Assembly (NCBI RefSeq): GCF_014773265.1
Contig: NZ_JACWMY010000004.1
Span: 124,001-188,000, forward strand
From: Mucilaginibacter pankratovii
GTDB taxonomy: Bacteria > Bacteroidota > Bacteroidia > Sphingobacteriales > Sphingobacteriaceae
Reading direction: 5' to 3'
Length of the DNA: 64,000 nucleotides
The notes beneath the pieces were generated by a model that was not told where the DNA came from, made no database searches, and saw only the letters and a program-made list of their open reading frames with translations. Position numbers and translations under genes: made by a program. Within the stretch, counting starts at the first letter, position 1; each line of letters opens with the position of its first letter. This document shows positions 9,794-18,054 of this stretch, piece by piece.

Positions 9794-10172
9794 ATTTTTT
9801 TTCTTTAAAAGTTTCATCAATAAATTTCTCGTAGCGTATTTCAATTTCTTCCATCGGAATATCCAGCAAATACATGCTTCTTAAAAATAGGGGCAATTCA
9901 TTTTCTAAAAATTGTTCTTTCCTAAAGGCAACTACTCTATGCATGGCTTCATTCTCTACAAAATATCCCACGCCGCGCTTATTGGTAATAATTTCGCGTT
10001 GCTGCAAAAAATCGTAGGCGCGCTGAACCGTATTAGGGTTCACCTGCATTGCTACGGCCAAGTCGCGAATGCTTAATATTTTTGTTTCCAGCGGCCATTG
10101 CTTAAGCAGTATTTGCTCGCAAACATATTCTGCTATTTGTAAATAAATTGCTTGTTTTTCTCTAAACTCCAT
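9783..10172 (-). CDS. GntR-family regulator, YtrA subfamily
   Basis: A short GntR-type transcriptional regulator, 129 residues. The N-terminal winged helix-turn-helix includes ILSIRDLAVAMQVNPNTVQRAYDFLQQREII and KRGVGYFV. Only a small helical tail follows instead of a large effector domain, as in the YtrA group that controls ABC transporter operons. It lies within the operon it probably controls; an inverted repeat at the operon start (11822-11847) is a good candidate operator. The ligand is not evident. Confidence 0.9.
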   Translation of the reverse strand: MEFREKQAIYLQIAEYVCEQILLKQWPLETKILSIRDLAVAMQVNPNTVQRAYDFLQQREIITNKRGVGYFVENEAMHRVVAFRKEQFLENELPLFLRSMYLLDIPMEEIEIRYEKFIDETFKEKKYED

Positions 10173-10173
10173 T

Positions 10174-10971
10174 CTAAATTTCTTTTTCCCTTAACCTTAC
10201 ATAAGCTGTTATCCACAAAGTGCCCGGCAATATGTATTGAAGAAAATTATTTGCGATAGCATAAGCGTAATGCGGAAGCTCGATATTCCCAACTTCAGAA
10301 TCTACTTTTATCAATACCGTAAAGTACGGGAACGCAATATCAACATTAGAAAATAATAGGCTAACAATGGCCAGGTTTAAAAAATAAATGGCAGCCAGCA
10401 CACCGCAAACCACAAGCGCCACCTTTACAAGGGCAACCCGATTGAAGTATAACGTGCCTACCATCATGGCTCCAACAAAATTGGTGTACAATATTGTTGC
10501 CTTAACAAACACATTATTACCTTCAAATTCGTACAAGTACACATGATCGTACAAGCCACGGTACAGGGGGCTGGTTCGGTCTAATCCGCTGTGGTAGGCC
10601 GTTACAAACGTGTAGTCCATAAGCCGGAAAAAACTTAAAAAGACTATGCAAAATAACAAGCCCGATATCAATATACCGCAGAGCCATTTCTCCAGCGAAG
10701 AGGCAGGCAATGTAAGATAGGCGGCCCCACCCGCATTAGTAGTAAAGTAGCTAAATACCACCGAAGATAAAACCACCCCGCCACCAATAAAGCCCCAAAT
10801 AAAGGATAGGTTTTGCGCCGGCCCCCAATCTAACGCATAAAGTATAAGCGTATAAAGTAAAAGGGTAAACGCCATTACAGCTACAACTGCGCCAATTAGT
10901 TGCATGGAGCGCTCGAGTATGGTTTTTTTTAATAGCAGCCCAAACCTGCTGAGGCTAAAAGTATCATTCAT
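10174..10971 (-). CDS. ABC transporter membrane subunit (predicted)
   Basis: A 265-residue integral membrane protein with about six hydrophobic segments and no catalytic motif. It sits between an ABC ATPase (11 bases upstream) and a YtrA-type regulator (1 base downstream), the usual place for the permease of such efflux systems. The substrate is unknown. The function rests on context and membrane topology, not on a sequence signature. Confidence 0.7.
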   Translation of the reverse strand: MNDTFSLSRFGLLLKKTILERSMQLIGAVVAVMAFTLLLYTLILYALDWGPAQNLSFIWGFIGGGVVLSSVVFSYFTTNAGGAAYLTLPASSLEKWLCGILISGLLFCIVFLSFFRLMDYTFVTAYHSGLDRTSPLYRGLYDHVYLYEFEGNNVFVKATILYTNFVGAMMVGTLYFNRVALVKVALVVCGVLAAIYFLNLAIVSLLFSNVDIAFPYFTVLIKVDSEVGNIELPHYAYAIANNFLQYILPGTLWITAYVRLREKEI

Positions 10972-10982
10972 GGTAATTAGTT

Positions 10983-11822
10983 TTAATTTATCGGGAATAG
11001 TTGTTTGGCCATTGCCGGGTTTTCGGTGATGCCGTTAAAAAGGTGCTCCAGGTTAAGCGCCGAGTCTTCGCCATCTGTATTCTCCATAATTACGGAGATG
11101 CCACGCAACATTTTTTCGGAATAAAGCACTTTAGCGCCCTTTGGTATTTCATTCACCGTTTTAAAACAAAGCTTTTCGGCAATATCCGCAATGGACGAAT
11201 GCAGTAGCAGGTTGCCGTTATCTACAATCATCACTTTATCTATCATGTTTTCCAGATCGCGTATTTGGTGGGTAGATATAAAGATGATGCGGTCTTCATT
11301 CATTACCGAGGCTATCAGCTTCCTGAACTGGGCCTTGGAAGGTATGTCCAACCCGTTTGTCGGCTCATCCATTAGCAGTACTTTAGTGTTGCAAGCAAGC
11401 GCAAAGGCTATCACAAACTTTTTTTGCTGGCCGAAGGATAATTTGTTCAGTTTGCCGTCAACGCTCACTTCCAGTTCCAGCAGGTATTTATAAAAGCTAT
11501 CCTTATCAAACATCGGATAAAAGGGAGCAAACAAATTGTGATATTGCTTTATAGTAAGCGCTGGTACGTAAACATCCTCGGCTATGTAATAAATGGTTTG
11601 CAAGAACGATGGTTTGCGGCTTTTGGGTTGTACACCATCTACCAGCACGGTGCCTTCTACCGGGAAGAGCGTACCCACCATGTTTTTAAGCAAGGTGGAC
11701 TTGCCTGCACCATTCTTGCCCAGCAGGCCGTAGATGCTTCCATTTTCAATAGAAAGGGTTAGGTTTTTATATAGCAGCTTTTTGCGCGAATAACCAAAAG
11801 ACAAGTTGTTAAACTGTATCAT
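10983..11822 (-). CDS. ABC transporter ATP-binding protein
   Basis: ATPase subunit of an ABC exporter, 279 residues. Walker A is GLLGKNGAGKSTLLKN near residue 35, the signature is LSFGQQKKFVIAFAL (a variant of LSGGQ), Walker B is VLLMDEPTNGLD, and the switch His is in ISTHQIRDLE. It is the first gene of the GntR-regulated operon, with its membrane partner directly downstream. The promoter and putative operator lie immediately before its ATG. The C-terminal 60 residues are outside the ATPase core. Confidence 0.93.
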   Translation of the reverse strand: MIQFNNLSFGYSRKKLLYKNLTLSIENGSIYGLLGKNGAGKSTLLKNMVGTLFPVEGTVLVDGVQPKSRKPSFLQTIYYIAEDVYVPALTIKQYHNLFAPFYPMFDKDSFYKYLLELEVSVDGKLNKLSFGQQKKFVIAFALACNTKVLLMDEPTNGLDIPSKAQFRKLIASVMNEDRIIFISTHQIRDLENMIDKVMIVDNGNLLLHSSIADIAEKLCFKTVNEIPKGAKVLYSEKMLRGISVIMENTDGEDSALNLEHLFNGITENPAMAKQLFPIN

Positions 11823-11847
11823 AGTGTATTAGTTAAGTAGTACACTA
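11822..11847. promoter_or_regulatory. Putative GntR/YtrA operator (inverted repeat)
   Basis: Perfect 7-base arms TAGTGTA (11822-11828) and TACACTA (11841-11847) with a 12-base spacer. The repeat lies between the promoter and the start of the ABC ATPase gene and overlaps the start codon and ribosome-binding region. YtrA-type regulators usually bind such sites in their own operon. Binding by the local GntR protein is inferred. Confidence 0.65.
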
Positions 11848-11877
11848 CAAATGTAATTAGATATTCGGTAACTCCAA
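11848..11877 (-). promoter_or_regulatory. Promoter of the ABC/GntR operon
   Basis: The -7 box TACATTTG (11848-11855) matches TAnnTTTG. A TTGG at 11874-11877 lies 18 bases upstream, as expected for a -33 element. It directly abuts the inverted repeat, so a bound repressor would block initiation. Confidence 0.7.
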
Positions 11878-11975
11878 GTTTTTTTTAAACTATTTTTTGT
11901 AAAAAAAACATGCTTTCAATTTGTATGTATTGAACTTTCGGGTAAATGTTATTCATTTGCATAAAACAAAAAACT

Positions 11976-12437
11976 ATGTCATTACAAACAGGCTCAGCAG
12001 CCCCGCAGTTTAAACTAACCTCCTCCGAACTTAAAGAAGTTTCCTTAGCCGATTTTAAAGGCAAAAAGGTAGTATTACACTTTTTTCCATTAGCTTTTAC
12101 AGGCGTTTGTACCACGCAGCTTTGCACCATGCGCGATAGCTTTGGCTATTACGACGGACTGAACGCGCAGATCCTGGGCGTATCGGTTGATTCGCCATTT
12201 ACCTTAGGGAAATTTAAAGAAGAGAATGCCTACCAGTTCCCCTTACTGTCAGATTTTAATAAGGAAGTATCTGAAGCCTACGGCGCTTTATATGAAACGT
12301 TTGCTTTTGGTATGAAAGGCGTATCTAAACGTGCGGCTTTTGTGATAGATGAGGAGCAAAACATCATCTACGCCGAGGTGCTTGAAAACGCCGGCGACCT
12401 GCCCGACTTTGACGCCATTGCAGAAAAGGTAAAGTAA
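11976..12437 (+). CDS. Peroxiredoxin (Bcp/AhpE-like)
   Basis: A thiol peroxidase reducing hydrogen peroxide and organic hydroperoxides in the cytoplasm. It has 153 residues, a full AhpC/TSA domain. The active-site segment FFPLAFTGVCTTQLCTMRD carries the peroxidatic Cys near residue 45 and a second Cys five residues later, the spacing seen in atypical 2-Cys enzymes. The ATG at 11976 is preferred to the upstream in-frame start at 11946, because family members begin just before the GSAAPQFKL segment. It is a single gene ending at a shared terminator. Confidence 0.9.
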   Translation: MSLQTGSAAPQFKLTSSELKEVSLADFKGKKVVLHFFPLAFTGVCTTQLCTMRDSFGYYDGLNAQILGVSVDSPFTLGKFKEENAYQFPLLSDFNKEVSEAYGALYETFAFGMKGVSKRAAFVIDEEQNIIYAEVLENAGDLPDFDAIAEKVK

Positions 12438-12458
12438 GATTAACACATATAACCATTG

Positions 12459-12493
12459 AGGTGGCTGATGAACAAAGCTTTTATCAGCCACCT
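12459..12493. terminator. Bidirectional terminator overlapping a gene end
   Basis: An 11-base stem AGGTGGCTGAT/ATCAGCCACCT with a 13-base loop and a T run on the plus side, serving the peroxiredoxin gene. The right arm also encodes the last codons of the minus-strand acyltransferase. Confidence 0.8.
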
Positions 12494-13584
12494 TTTTTTG
12501 TTGATTGCCGCGCCATGAATTTTGTTTTCAGCCTTAAAAAAAAGCTTTCGTAAAAGTAGTAGGAGATGCAGGGGACCACTATTAAGAAGGCGATATTGAA
12601 GGGGTAAAGGCTCGGCCAGAATTTTTCATCGTTTGATACAAAAAGTTGTTGCCATATATAAATACTGTACGATAGTATACCGATGGTGGCCAGCGGTTTA
12701 AAATTAAAAAACTTAAAAATCACATCGCTGGTAGTGTAGATGCTGTTGACGATAATGAACCCGGTTAAAACCGATAGAAACAGGTTTACAAAAACGGCCT
12801 TTATGCTAAAAACATCGTCGTATTTAATAAAAAAGATGGCTGCTATACATGCCAGTGTTATCACCCACTTCAGCTTGCCGAAGTTTAAATACCCCTTAAA
12901 GCATAGTACCGAAAAAAAGCAGCCCAAACTAATAGCCTGGAACTTAACCAGGAAGTGTGTTAACGCGTAAAACGGCCCGCTGTTGATAATGATGTTTGCC
13001 GATTGCAGGTAAAGAATAACCGGCAGCACAAATAAAATGAACATTACCAGCCCCACAAACAAGTAAAAGCTTTTCTTGATAAAGACCGGGAAGATGAGGT
13101 AGAATTGTTCCTCTACCGCGAGCGACCAATAATGCCCGAGGTCCCAGTGGTAGGCTGTTTTTTTAAAGTAGGAAAAATCTGCTGCGAACAGGGCCGAGGA
13201 TAAAATACTTACCGCGTTTACGTTTAATTTAACTGTTAAGTTTAACACGATGATAACGCCTATGTACAAATAGGCTACGGGTAGTATGCGCAGCGCGCGC
13301 CGGATGTAAAATTTTTTTAACGATAGGGTACCGGTTACGATCTTCTCTTTGATACATAGCGTGGTGATCAAAAACCCGCTTAGCACAAAAAAGATGTTTA
13401 CGCCTAAGGACCCTATAAAGATCAAATTGCTGAACGCCCGGTATTGCAACACGATCATGTGGGCTATTACAACCATTAATACAGCCACACCCCTGATACC
13501 GTTTAACGAGGGATAAAGCTTTTGATCGAGCACAGCGGGTATTGCCCGTATATCGGTAAACAGCGACGAACCTCTAATTTTCAT
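12484..13584 (-). CDS. Membrane acyltransferase (acyltransferase-3 family)
   Basis: A 366-residue integral membrane acyltransferase with about ten hydrophobic segments. The family N-terminal motif is SLNGIRGVAVLMVVIAHMIV; other marks are GVNIFFVLSGFLITTL, RRALRILPVAYLY and the conserved SLAVEEQFYLIFP. Such proteins O-acetylate or O-acylate surface sugars. The ATG at 13584 is used rather than a TTG one codon upstream. It is a single gene outside the large polysaccharide run, so the target glycan is unknown. The C-terminal KKGG and stop lie inside the shared terminator stem. Confidence 0.88.
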   Translation of the reverse strand: MKIRGSSLFTDIRAIPAVLDQKLYPSLNGIRGVAVLMVVIAHMIVLQYRAFSNLIFIGSLGVNIFFVLSGFLITTLCIKEKIVTGTLSLKKFYIRRALRILPVAYLYIGVIIVLNLTVKLNVNAVSILSSALFAADFSYFKKTAYHWDLGHYWSLAVEEQFYLIFPVFIKKSFYLFVGLVMFILFVLPVILYLQSANIIINSGPFYALTHFLVKFQAISLGCFFSVLCFKGYLNFGKLKWVITLACIAAIFFIKYDDVFSIKAVFVNLFLSVLTGFIIVNSIYTTSDVIFKFFNFKPLATIGILSYSIYIWQQLFVSNDEKFWPSLYPFNIAFLIVVPCISYYFYESFFLRLKTKFMARQSTKKGG

Positions 13585-13702
13585 CAATAGCTTTGTAAGG
13601 GTGAAATTCAGGCGCTAAAATATCATTTAATAAAAAAAAGGCAATTTTTAATATTGTAAATTAATGCTTTAAGTGTTTTTGAAAAATGTTTTTGCTAAAC
13701 TA

Positions 13703-13733
13703 TTGCAGTAATTAAAAAGAAATTCTATTTTTG
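13703..13733 (+). promoter_or_regulatory. Promoter of the tRNA-Arg gene
   Basis: TTG at 13703-13705 and TATTTTTG at 13726-13733 fit the Bacteroidota -33/-7 pattern with about 20 bases between them. The tRNA begins 60 bases downstream. adk may be reached by read-through. Confidence 0.75.
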
Positions 13734-13793
13734 CAGTCCGTTAAAAAAGGGGCTTATATCTATTTCTGTTAGATAACGCCGGTTACCGGAAAC

Positions 13794-13867
13794 GCACTTG
13801 TAGCTCAATTGGATAGAGCATCTCACTACGGATGAGAAGGTTTGGGGTTCGAATCCCTACAAGTGCA
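13794..13867 (+). tRNA. tRNA-Arg (ACG)
   Basis: A 74-base cloverleaf. Acceptor arms GCACTTG and CAAGTGC pair fully, with discriminator A. The D-arm region is AGCTCAATTGGATAGAGC, the anticodon stem TCTCA/TGAGA encloses loop CTACGGA (anticodon ACG), and the T-arm contains GGTTCGAATCC. CCA is not encoded. It decodes CGN arginine codons after inosine modification. Confidence 0.96.
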
Positions 13868-13973
13868 CATATTTCAACCACTTGTTCCGGAACTGCGACA
13901 TCCGCCAGGTGCCCAAAAAATTAAGCCTTTGAGTATAGTGTTCATAGGCTTTTTTAATTTTTAAACATAAGGG

Positions 13974-14546
13974 ATGCTCAATTTAGTACTGTTTGGCCCC
14001 CCCGGAGCCGGGAAGGGTACCCAATCACAAAAACTTATCGAGAAGTTCGGGTTAATTCATCTTTCTACTGGTGATTTACTACGAGGCGAAATTGCACAAG
14101 GCACCGAACTGGGTTTGGAAGCAAAAAAACTGATGGACGAGGGGAAATTAGTCCCCGATGCGGTTGTGATAGGGATGATCAGCAATAAACTTGATGCAAA
14201 TAAAGATGCTAAAGGCTTTATTTTTGATGGTTTCCCGCGTACAGTAGCTCAGGCCGAGGCCCTGGATAATTTGCTTTCGTCTAAGCAATCATCTATATCA
14301 GGCATGATAGCTTTGGAAGTTACCGATGCTGAATTAGAGCAACGATTGCTATTAAGAGGTAAAAGCTCGGGCAGGCCGGATGACGCTAACCCGGAAGTGA
14401 TACGTAAACGTATAAAAGAATATAATGATAAAACTGCACCGGTTGCAGGGTTTTATCAGGGTCAAAATAAATATACAAGTATAAATGGCATTGGTAGTGT
14501 AGAAGATATCTTCACTTCTATCAATAGCGTGATCGATACTTATTAA
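13974..14546 (+). CDS. adk: Adenylate kinase
   Basis: Interconverts ATP plus AMP and two ADP in the cytoplasm. It has 190 residues, the short form without a zinc-binding lid (LLLRGKSSGRPDD marks the compact lid). The P-loop GPPGAGKGT is at residues 8-16, the AMP-binding segment is HLSTGDLLRGEI, and FDGFPRTVAQAEAL is clear. The start ATG 13974 lies about 107 bases after tRNA-Arg. A heptad-word hairpin separates it from obg. Confidence 0.97.
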   Translation: MLNLVLFGPPGAGKGTQSQKLIEKFGLIHLSTGDLLRGEIAQGTELGLEAKKLMDEGKLVPDAVVIGMISNKLDANKDAKGFIFDGFPRTVAQAEALDNLLSSKQSSISGMIALEVTDAELEQRLLLRGKSSGRPDDANPEVIRKRIKEYNDKTAPVAGFYQGQNKYTSINGIGSVEDIFTSINSVIDTY

Positions 14547-14547
14547 T

Positions 14548-14642
14548 TAGTCCGGAAGTCGGATAAGTCGGGTAAAGTCCGGAAGAAGGAGATGCAAATT
14601 TCTTAACTTTCGGACTTTACTGACTTTCGGACTTTCCGTCTC
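14548..14642. repeat. Heptad-word hairpin element 3
   Basis: Between adk and obg. The left arm (about 14548-14587) repeats words like AGTCCGG, AAGTCGG, ATAAGTCGGG. The right arm (about 14602-14642) repeats CTTTCGG, ACTTTAC, TGACTTTCGG, ACTTTCC, the inverse of the left with mismatches. The design matches elements 1 and 2 with a different word. Confidence 0.8.
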
Positions 14643-14654
14643 AAATAAAAAATT

Positions 14655-15653
14655 ATGTCGCAGGGTTCAAATTTTGTTGATTATGTAAAGATCTGCTGCC
14701 GTTCGGGCCACGGAGGAGCGGGTTCTTCGCATTTACACAGGGATATTTTAACCTCGATGGGCGGCCCTGATGGTGGCGATGGCGGCCGCGGAGGCCACGT
14801 TATAGTAAAAGGCAACGCCCAGTTATGGACACTGCTGCACTTAAAATTCCGCAAACACGTTATTGCCGGCGACGGCGATCCGGGTGGCAGTTCTCAACGC
14901 AGCGGTAAAACCGGGCGCGACGAGATCCTGGAGGTACCCCTTGGCACCATAGCCAAAAACGCAGAAACCGGCGAGATCCTTTTCGAAATAAACCACGACG
15001 GCGAAACCAAAATATTGGCCAATGGTGGCCGTGGCGGGCTGGGCAACTGGCACTTTAAAACCGCTACCAAGCAAACCCCGCGCTTTGCGCAACCCGGCGA
15101 AGATGGCCAGGAAGACTGGAACATCCTCGAATTAAAAATATTAGCCGATGTAGGTTTGGTGGGTTTTCCTAATGCGGGCAAATCAACACTGCTTTCGGTG
15201 GTATCCGCAGCAAAGCCGGAGATAGCCGATTACGCCTTTACAACGCTTGTGCCTAATTTGGGTATCGTAGGGTACCGTGGCAACCAATCGTTTGTTATGG
15301 CCGATATACCGGGCATTATAGAGGGCGCATCGCAGGGTAAGGGCCTGGGCATCCGTTTCCTGCGCCATATCGAGCGTAACTCGGTGCTTTTATTTATGGT
15401 GCCTGCCGATACGGCAAGAACTATTAAGGAAGAATACAATATCCTGCTGAGAGAACTCAGCGAGTATAACGAAGAACTGATGCACAAGCCACGCGTGCTG
15501 GCCATTACAAAAAGTGATATGCTGGATGAGGAATTGCAGGCGGAGATGGAGAAGGAAGTGCCGGAAGGGATCCCTTATGTTTTCATTTCGTCGGTAGCGC
15601 AGAGGAATATTACCGAACTGAAAGACCTGCTGTGGAAAGAGATAAACCGGTAA
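14655..15653 (+). CDS. obgE: GTPase Obg/CgtA
   Basis: A ribosome-associated GTPase acting in 50S assembly and stress control, 332 residues. The glycine-rich Obg domain spans residues 1-158 ([16 protein letters not shown]). The G domain has G1 GFPNAGKST (170-178), G3 DIPGIIEGA (217-225) and TKSD as G4. There is no C-terminal OCT domain, as usual in Bacteroidota. It is read with adk. The stop lies within a small hairpin and T run that ends transcription against the converging polysaccharide operon. Confidence 0.96.
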   Translation: MSQGSNFVDYVKICCRSGHGGAGSSHLHRDILTSMGGPDGGDGGRGGHVIVKGNAQLWTLLHLKFRKHVIAGDGDPGGSSQRSGKTGRDEILEVPLGTIAKNAETGEILFEINHDGETKILANGGRGGLGNWHFKTATKQTPRFAQPGEDGQEDWNILELKILADVGLVGFPNAGKSTLLSVVSAAKPEIADYAFTTLVPNLGIVGYRGNQSFVMADIPGIIEGASQGKGLGIRFLRHIERNSVLLFMVPADTARTIKEEYNILLRELSEYNEELMHKPRVLAITKSDMLDEELQAEMEKEVPEGIPYVFISSVAQRNITELKDLLWKEINR

Positions 15654-15670
15654 GCTGGTTACCTTTTTTT
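15649..15670 (+). terminator. Short terminator after obg
   Basis: A 5-base stem GGTAA/TTACC with a 5-base loop and then seven T. It contains the obg stop codon and also the stop of the convergent lipoprotein gene. The stem is short, so efficiency is uncertain. Confidence 0.5.
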
Positions 15671-16102
15671 ATCGCTGTAATACAAAACGTAATTATCGCT
15701 TAGTTCTGTAAAAGTGAACTCTTTATACGCCGGGAAGCATTTGAGGATAACAGATGCCCGTATACCTACATAATAGGAGGGCAACAGGATATGGATAGGC
15801 CCCATATATTCTTTATGGAGGTATTCATCAAAGTTGATGCTCAGATCCTGGTTAAGCGGTTTTATCAGGATCACTTTATTGTTCAACCCCTTTAGTTCGG
15901 GGTAATCCTTCGTTAATACAAATACCGCACCTTTATTTTTTTTATCTAAAGCTTTAACATAGGCGGCAGAGGCGCTATCTATCACTCGGTTGGCCTCTCT
16001 TGGGTCGGGCTTGGAGGCTGTGTTGCTTTTACAACCTGCAAACACCAAAGATGCCGCCACCGCGAGCGTCCATCCAAATAAAAATATTTTTTTGATTGCC
16101 AT
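15659..16102 (-). CDS. Hypothetical lipoprotein at the end of the polysaccharide operon
   Basis: A 147-residue lipoprotein of unknown function. The signal sequence ends in a lipobox-like LVFAGC with Cys near residue 23, followed by a Ser/Lys/Asp linker and a compact globular domain (residues 35-147) without a motif I recognise. It is the last gene of the minus-strand run, 3 bases after the acetyltransferase, so it is probably expressed with the polysaccharide genes and may assist at the envelope. No exosortase sorting tail is present at its C-terminus (ends DKKR). Confidence 0.7.
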   Translation of the reverse strand: MAIKKIFLFGWTLAVAASLVFAGCKSNTASKPDPREANRVIDSASAAYVKALDKKNKGAVFVLTKDYPELKGLNNKVILIKPLNQDLSINFDEYLHKEYMGPIHILLPSYYVGIRASVILKCFPAYKEFTFTELSDNYVLYYSDKKR

Positions 16103-16105
16103 AAT

Positions 16106-16657
16106 TTAGCTGATCTCTCTTGCCCGCACTTTTACAGCGGGGTTTCCCTGGTAAATAAAATAGGGCTCTAAATTCTTTGTAGCCACCGAGCCGGTTGTGA
16201 GCACTGCGTGCGAGCCCACGCTAATTCCCTGATTAACGATAGCCGCGCAGCCTATCCAGGCGCCATCTTCTAACGTAATGCTGCCGGTGATCAAATCGAA
16301 CGTAGTTTTTTTATAATTATGGCTGCCGGTTTGCAAAATAGCGCCTTGCGACAGGCACACATTACTGCCAATAGTTACCATTACCAGGTTATCTATCCAA
16401 ACTTGTTCGCCTATCCAGGTGTGGTTGCCAATGCTTAATAGCCATGGCGATTTGATATTTACGGCAGGCTTTATTACCACACCCTTGCCTATTTTGGCGC
16501 CAAATAGCTTTAGTAAACCCGTTTTTAAGCCATTAATGGGGAACAAGCGGTTTTTAAAAATAACCGCGTTTACATAATACCATAGCAAACGTTTAAGCGC
16601 ATTACCACCCGGATGGTAAGGGTGGTTATTGTATACCGAAAGATCAGTTTGCTGCAT
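16106..16657 (-). CDS. WcaF-like sugar O-acetyltransferase
   Basis: A left-handed beta-helix acetyltransferase using acetyl-CoA, 183 residues. An N-terminal HPGGNALKRLLWYYVNAVIF segment like colanic-acid WcaF is followed by hexapeptide repeats (IGKGVVIKPAVNIKSP, IGNHTWIGEQVWI, IGSNVCLSQGAILQTGSHNY) with the catalytic-type His in GSHNY. It would O-acetylate a sugar of the exported glycan. The ATG at 16657 overlaps the exosortase gene by 14 bases. The acceptor is not deducible. Confidence 0.88.
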   Translation of the reverse strand: MQQTDLSVYNNHPYHPGGNALKRLLWYYVNAVIFKNRLFPINGLKTGLLKLFGAKIGKGVVIKPAVNIKSPWLLSIGNHTWIGEQVWIDNLVMVTIGSNVCLSQGAILQTGSHNYKKTTFDLITGSITLEDGAWIGCAAIVNQGISVGSHAVLTTGSVATKNLEPYFIYQGNPAVKVRAREIS

Positions 16658-17201
16658 TGGGGTTAGTAGCTTTGTTGTTTATCCATTTATATAAAGCAAC
16701 AATAATGATGATATAAATGAGCACATCAAAAATTAGGTGGTGATCGACAATACGGTTCCGGCTTTTGGTCCAGTATAGGGCCAGCAGCATTAGCCGGATA
16801 ATATTGAGTATTTGAATGCTGACCAGGCCACACACAAGAAAAACCAGCTTGGGCTTTATTTTTTTTGGATATGCAATTACAAAGGCCGCGAAAAAGCTCA
16901 TTACCCCAAGCCCGAGGCAGGTGTATATCAGTTCGATAATGCCATGGCCGGCCACCAACAATTGGTTGTTACCCACTATGGAAGTAAAGCCGAGCCAATT
17001 GAGCAGCGTGCTGGAAATATGCAGCAGCGCATACCTAAGCCAATTGATATAATTAAAATGATGGTCTAAAAAAGCGTTGTAGTTGTTACCAGGCGACGTA
17101 AGCCCAAAAAACAAAATATTAGAATAGTAGAACAGCAAAAAAAGCGCGGCGAACTTTACGCCGAACCACAACGCTACGTTGTTTTTAATGCCTATCTGCA
17201 T
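16644..17201 (-). CDS. Exosortase family protein (XrtY type)
   Basis: A predicted transpeptidase-like membrane enzyme that recognises C-terminal sorting tails, 185 residues with about five to six membrane segments. The three conserved residues are visible: Cys95 in IYTCLGLG, Arg136 in ILNIIRLM, and His154/155 in DHHLIFD. Placement next to a Wzy-like protein and glycosyltransferases matches the Bacteroidota exosortase Y setting, known for association with polysaccharide loci. It overlaps its upstream neighbour by 17 bases and its downstream neighbour by 14. No obvious substrate with a sorting tail is encoded in the window. Confidence 0.85.
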   Translation of the reverse strand: MQIGIKNNVALWFGVKFAALFLLFYYSNILFFGLTSPGNNYNAFLDHHFNYINWLRYALLHISSTLLNWLGFTSIVGNNQLLVAGHGIIELIYTCLGLGVMSFFAAFVIAYPKKIKPKLVFLVCGLVSIQILNIIRLMLLALYWTKSRNRIVDHHLIFDVLIYIIIIVALYKWINNKATNPNAAN

Positions 17202-18054
17202 CCTGTTTTTGTTTGATTATTTCCTCTATCTTAATATCCACTACCAGCCTAAACCAAAAGCCCTGTAAAAAATGGAATATGATGCCGGTGCGGCCATCTA
17301 ATATACCGAGTTTAAATACCATGCGGTACATAAAATATAACAACGGCCTTACATAACGCGGTAAGCGCCACCATAATTGTTTAAGCCATGCGGTGCGTTC
17401 ATCAGGCGAGCCCCAAAAACGTGGTTTTATAGTTTGGCTACGGATGCCCAATATGCGTTCGGTTTCTTCCAGGGCAAGCAGGTCGCTGTATCTATTGTGC
17501 TTATCTATCCAAAAGCGAATGTTGTTTTCCTTGAGGTTCTCCTCTAAAATATGCCCCTTCTTCCAGATGATGGTATTACCCGGAACAATTAAGCGGTGGT
17601 CCATATTCTCATTAAGATCGGAGTAACCGGTGCCGTACCGGATCATTTTAAGCAGGTAGAAAGGGTAATAACCGCCATATTTTAGCCATTTACCTTTGAA
17701 AAAATTCTTCCGGTTGAAGTAAATACCGTTGACGATTGGATAGTCCTCGTTCTTAAAATTAAGCAATTGTACCTGCAGTTCGGGCGTAACCACCTGGTCC
17801 GCATCCAGGCAAATTACCCAGGGAGTTGTAACATGGAAGTTTTTGAGTGCAAAATCCCATTGGCGGGGATGATTTTCGAAGGGATGTTGTAAAACGGTGG
17901 CACCAGCCGCTTCTGCAATAGCAAGGGTATCATCGGTACTATAAGAATCTAAAACAAATATGGCGGCATTAAGCCCTGCAATAGACTGCAGCAGCCGGGG
18001 CAAATGAATTTCTTCATTAAAGGTTAAAATGATGAAAGAGTATTCGGTGTTCAA
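17185..18054 (-). CDS. Glycosyltransferase family 2 (WaaE/KdtX-like)
   Basis: A GT-A enzyme transferring a sugar from a nucleotide donor at the inner membrane, 289 residues. The N-terminus SFIILTFNEEIHLPRLLQSI, the VLDSYSTDDT segment and ICLDADQV (DxD motif) match the WaaE-like branch, which also has the ERTAWLKQLWWRLPRYVRP tail. I chose TTG 18054, which overlaps the preceding stop as TTGA, rather than a TTG at 18108 that would bury 58 bases in the methyltransferase gene. Donor and acceptor are unknown. Confidence 0.85.
   Translation of the reverse strand: MNTEYSFIILTFNEEIHLPRLLQSIAGLNAAIFVLDSYSTDDTLAIAEAAGATVLQHPFENHPRQWDFALKNFHVTTPWVICLDADQVVTPELQVQLLNFKNEDYPIVNGIYFNRKNFFKGKWLKYGGYYPFYLLKMIRYGTGYSDLNENMDHRLIVPGNTIIWKKGHILEENLKENNIRFWIDKHNRYSDLLALEETERILGIRSQTIKPRFWGSPDERTAWLKQLWWRLPRYVRPLLYFMYRMVFKLGILDGRTGIIFHFLQGFWFRLVVDIKIEEIIKQKQDADRH

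Noticed and set aside
15659..16102. Considered as an exosortase substrate
   Set aside because: It is a lipoprotein and its C-terminus ends in DKKR with no preceding hydrophobic helix or conserved motif.
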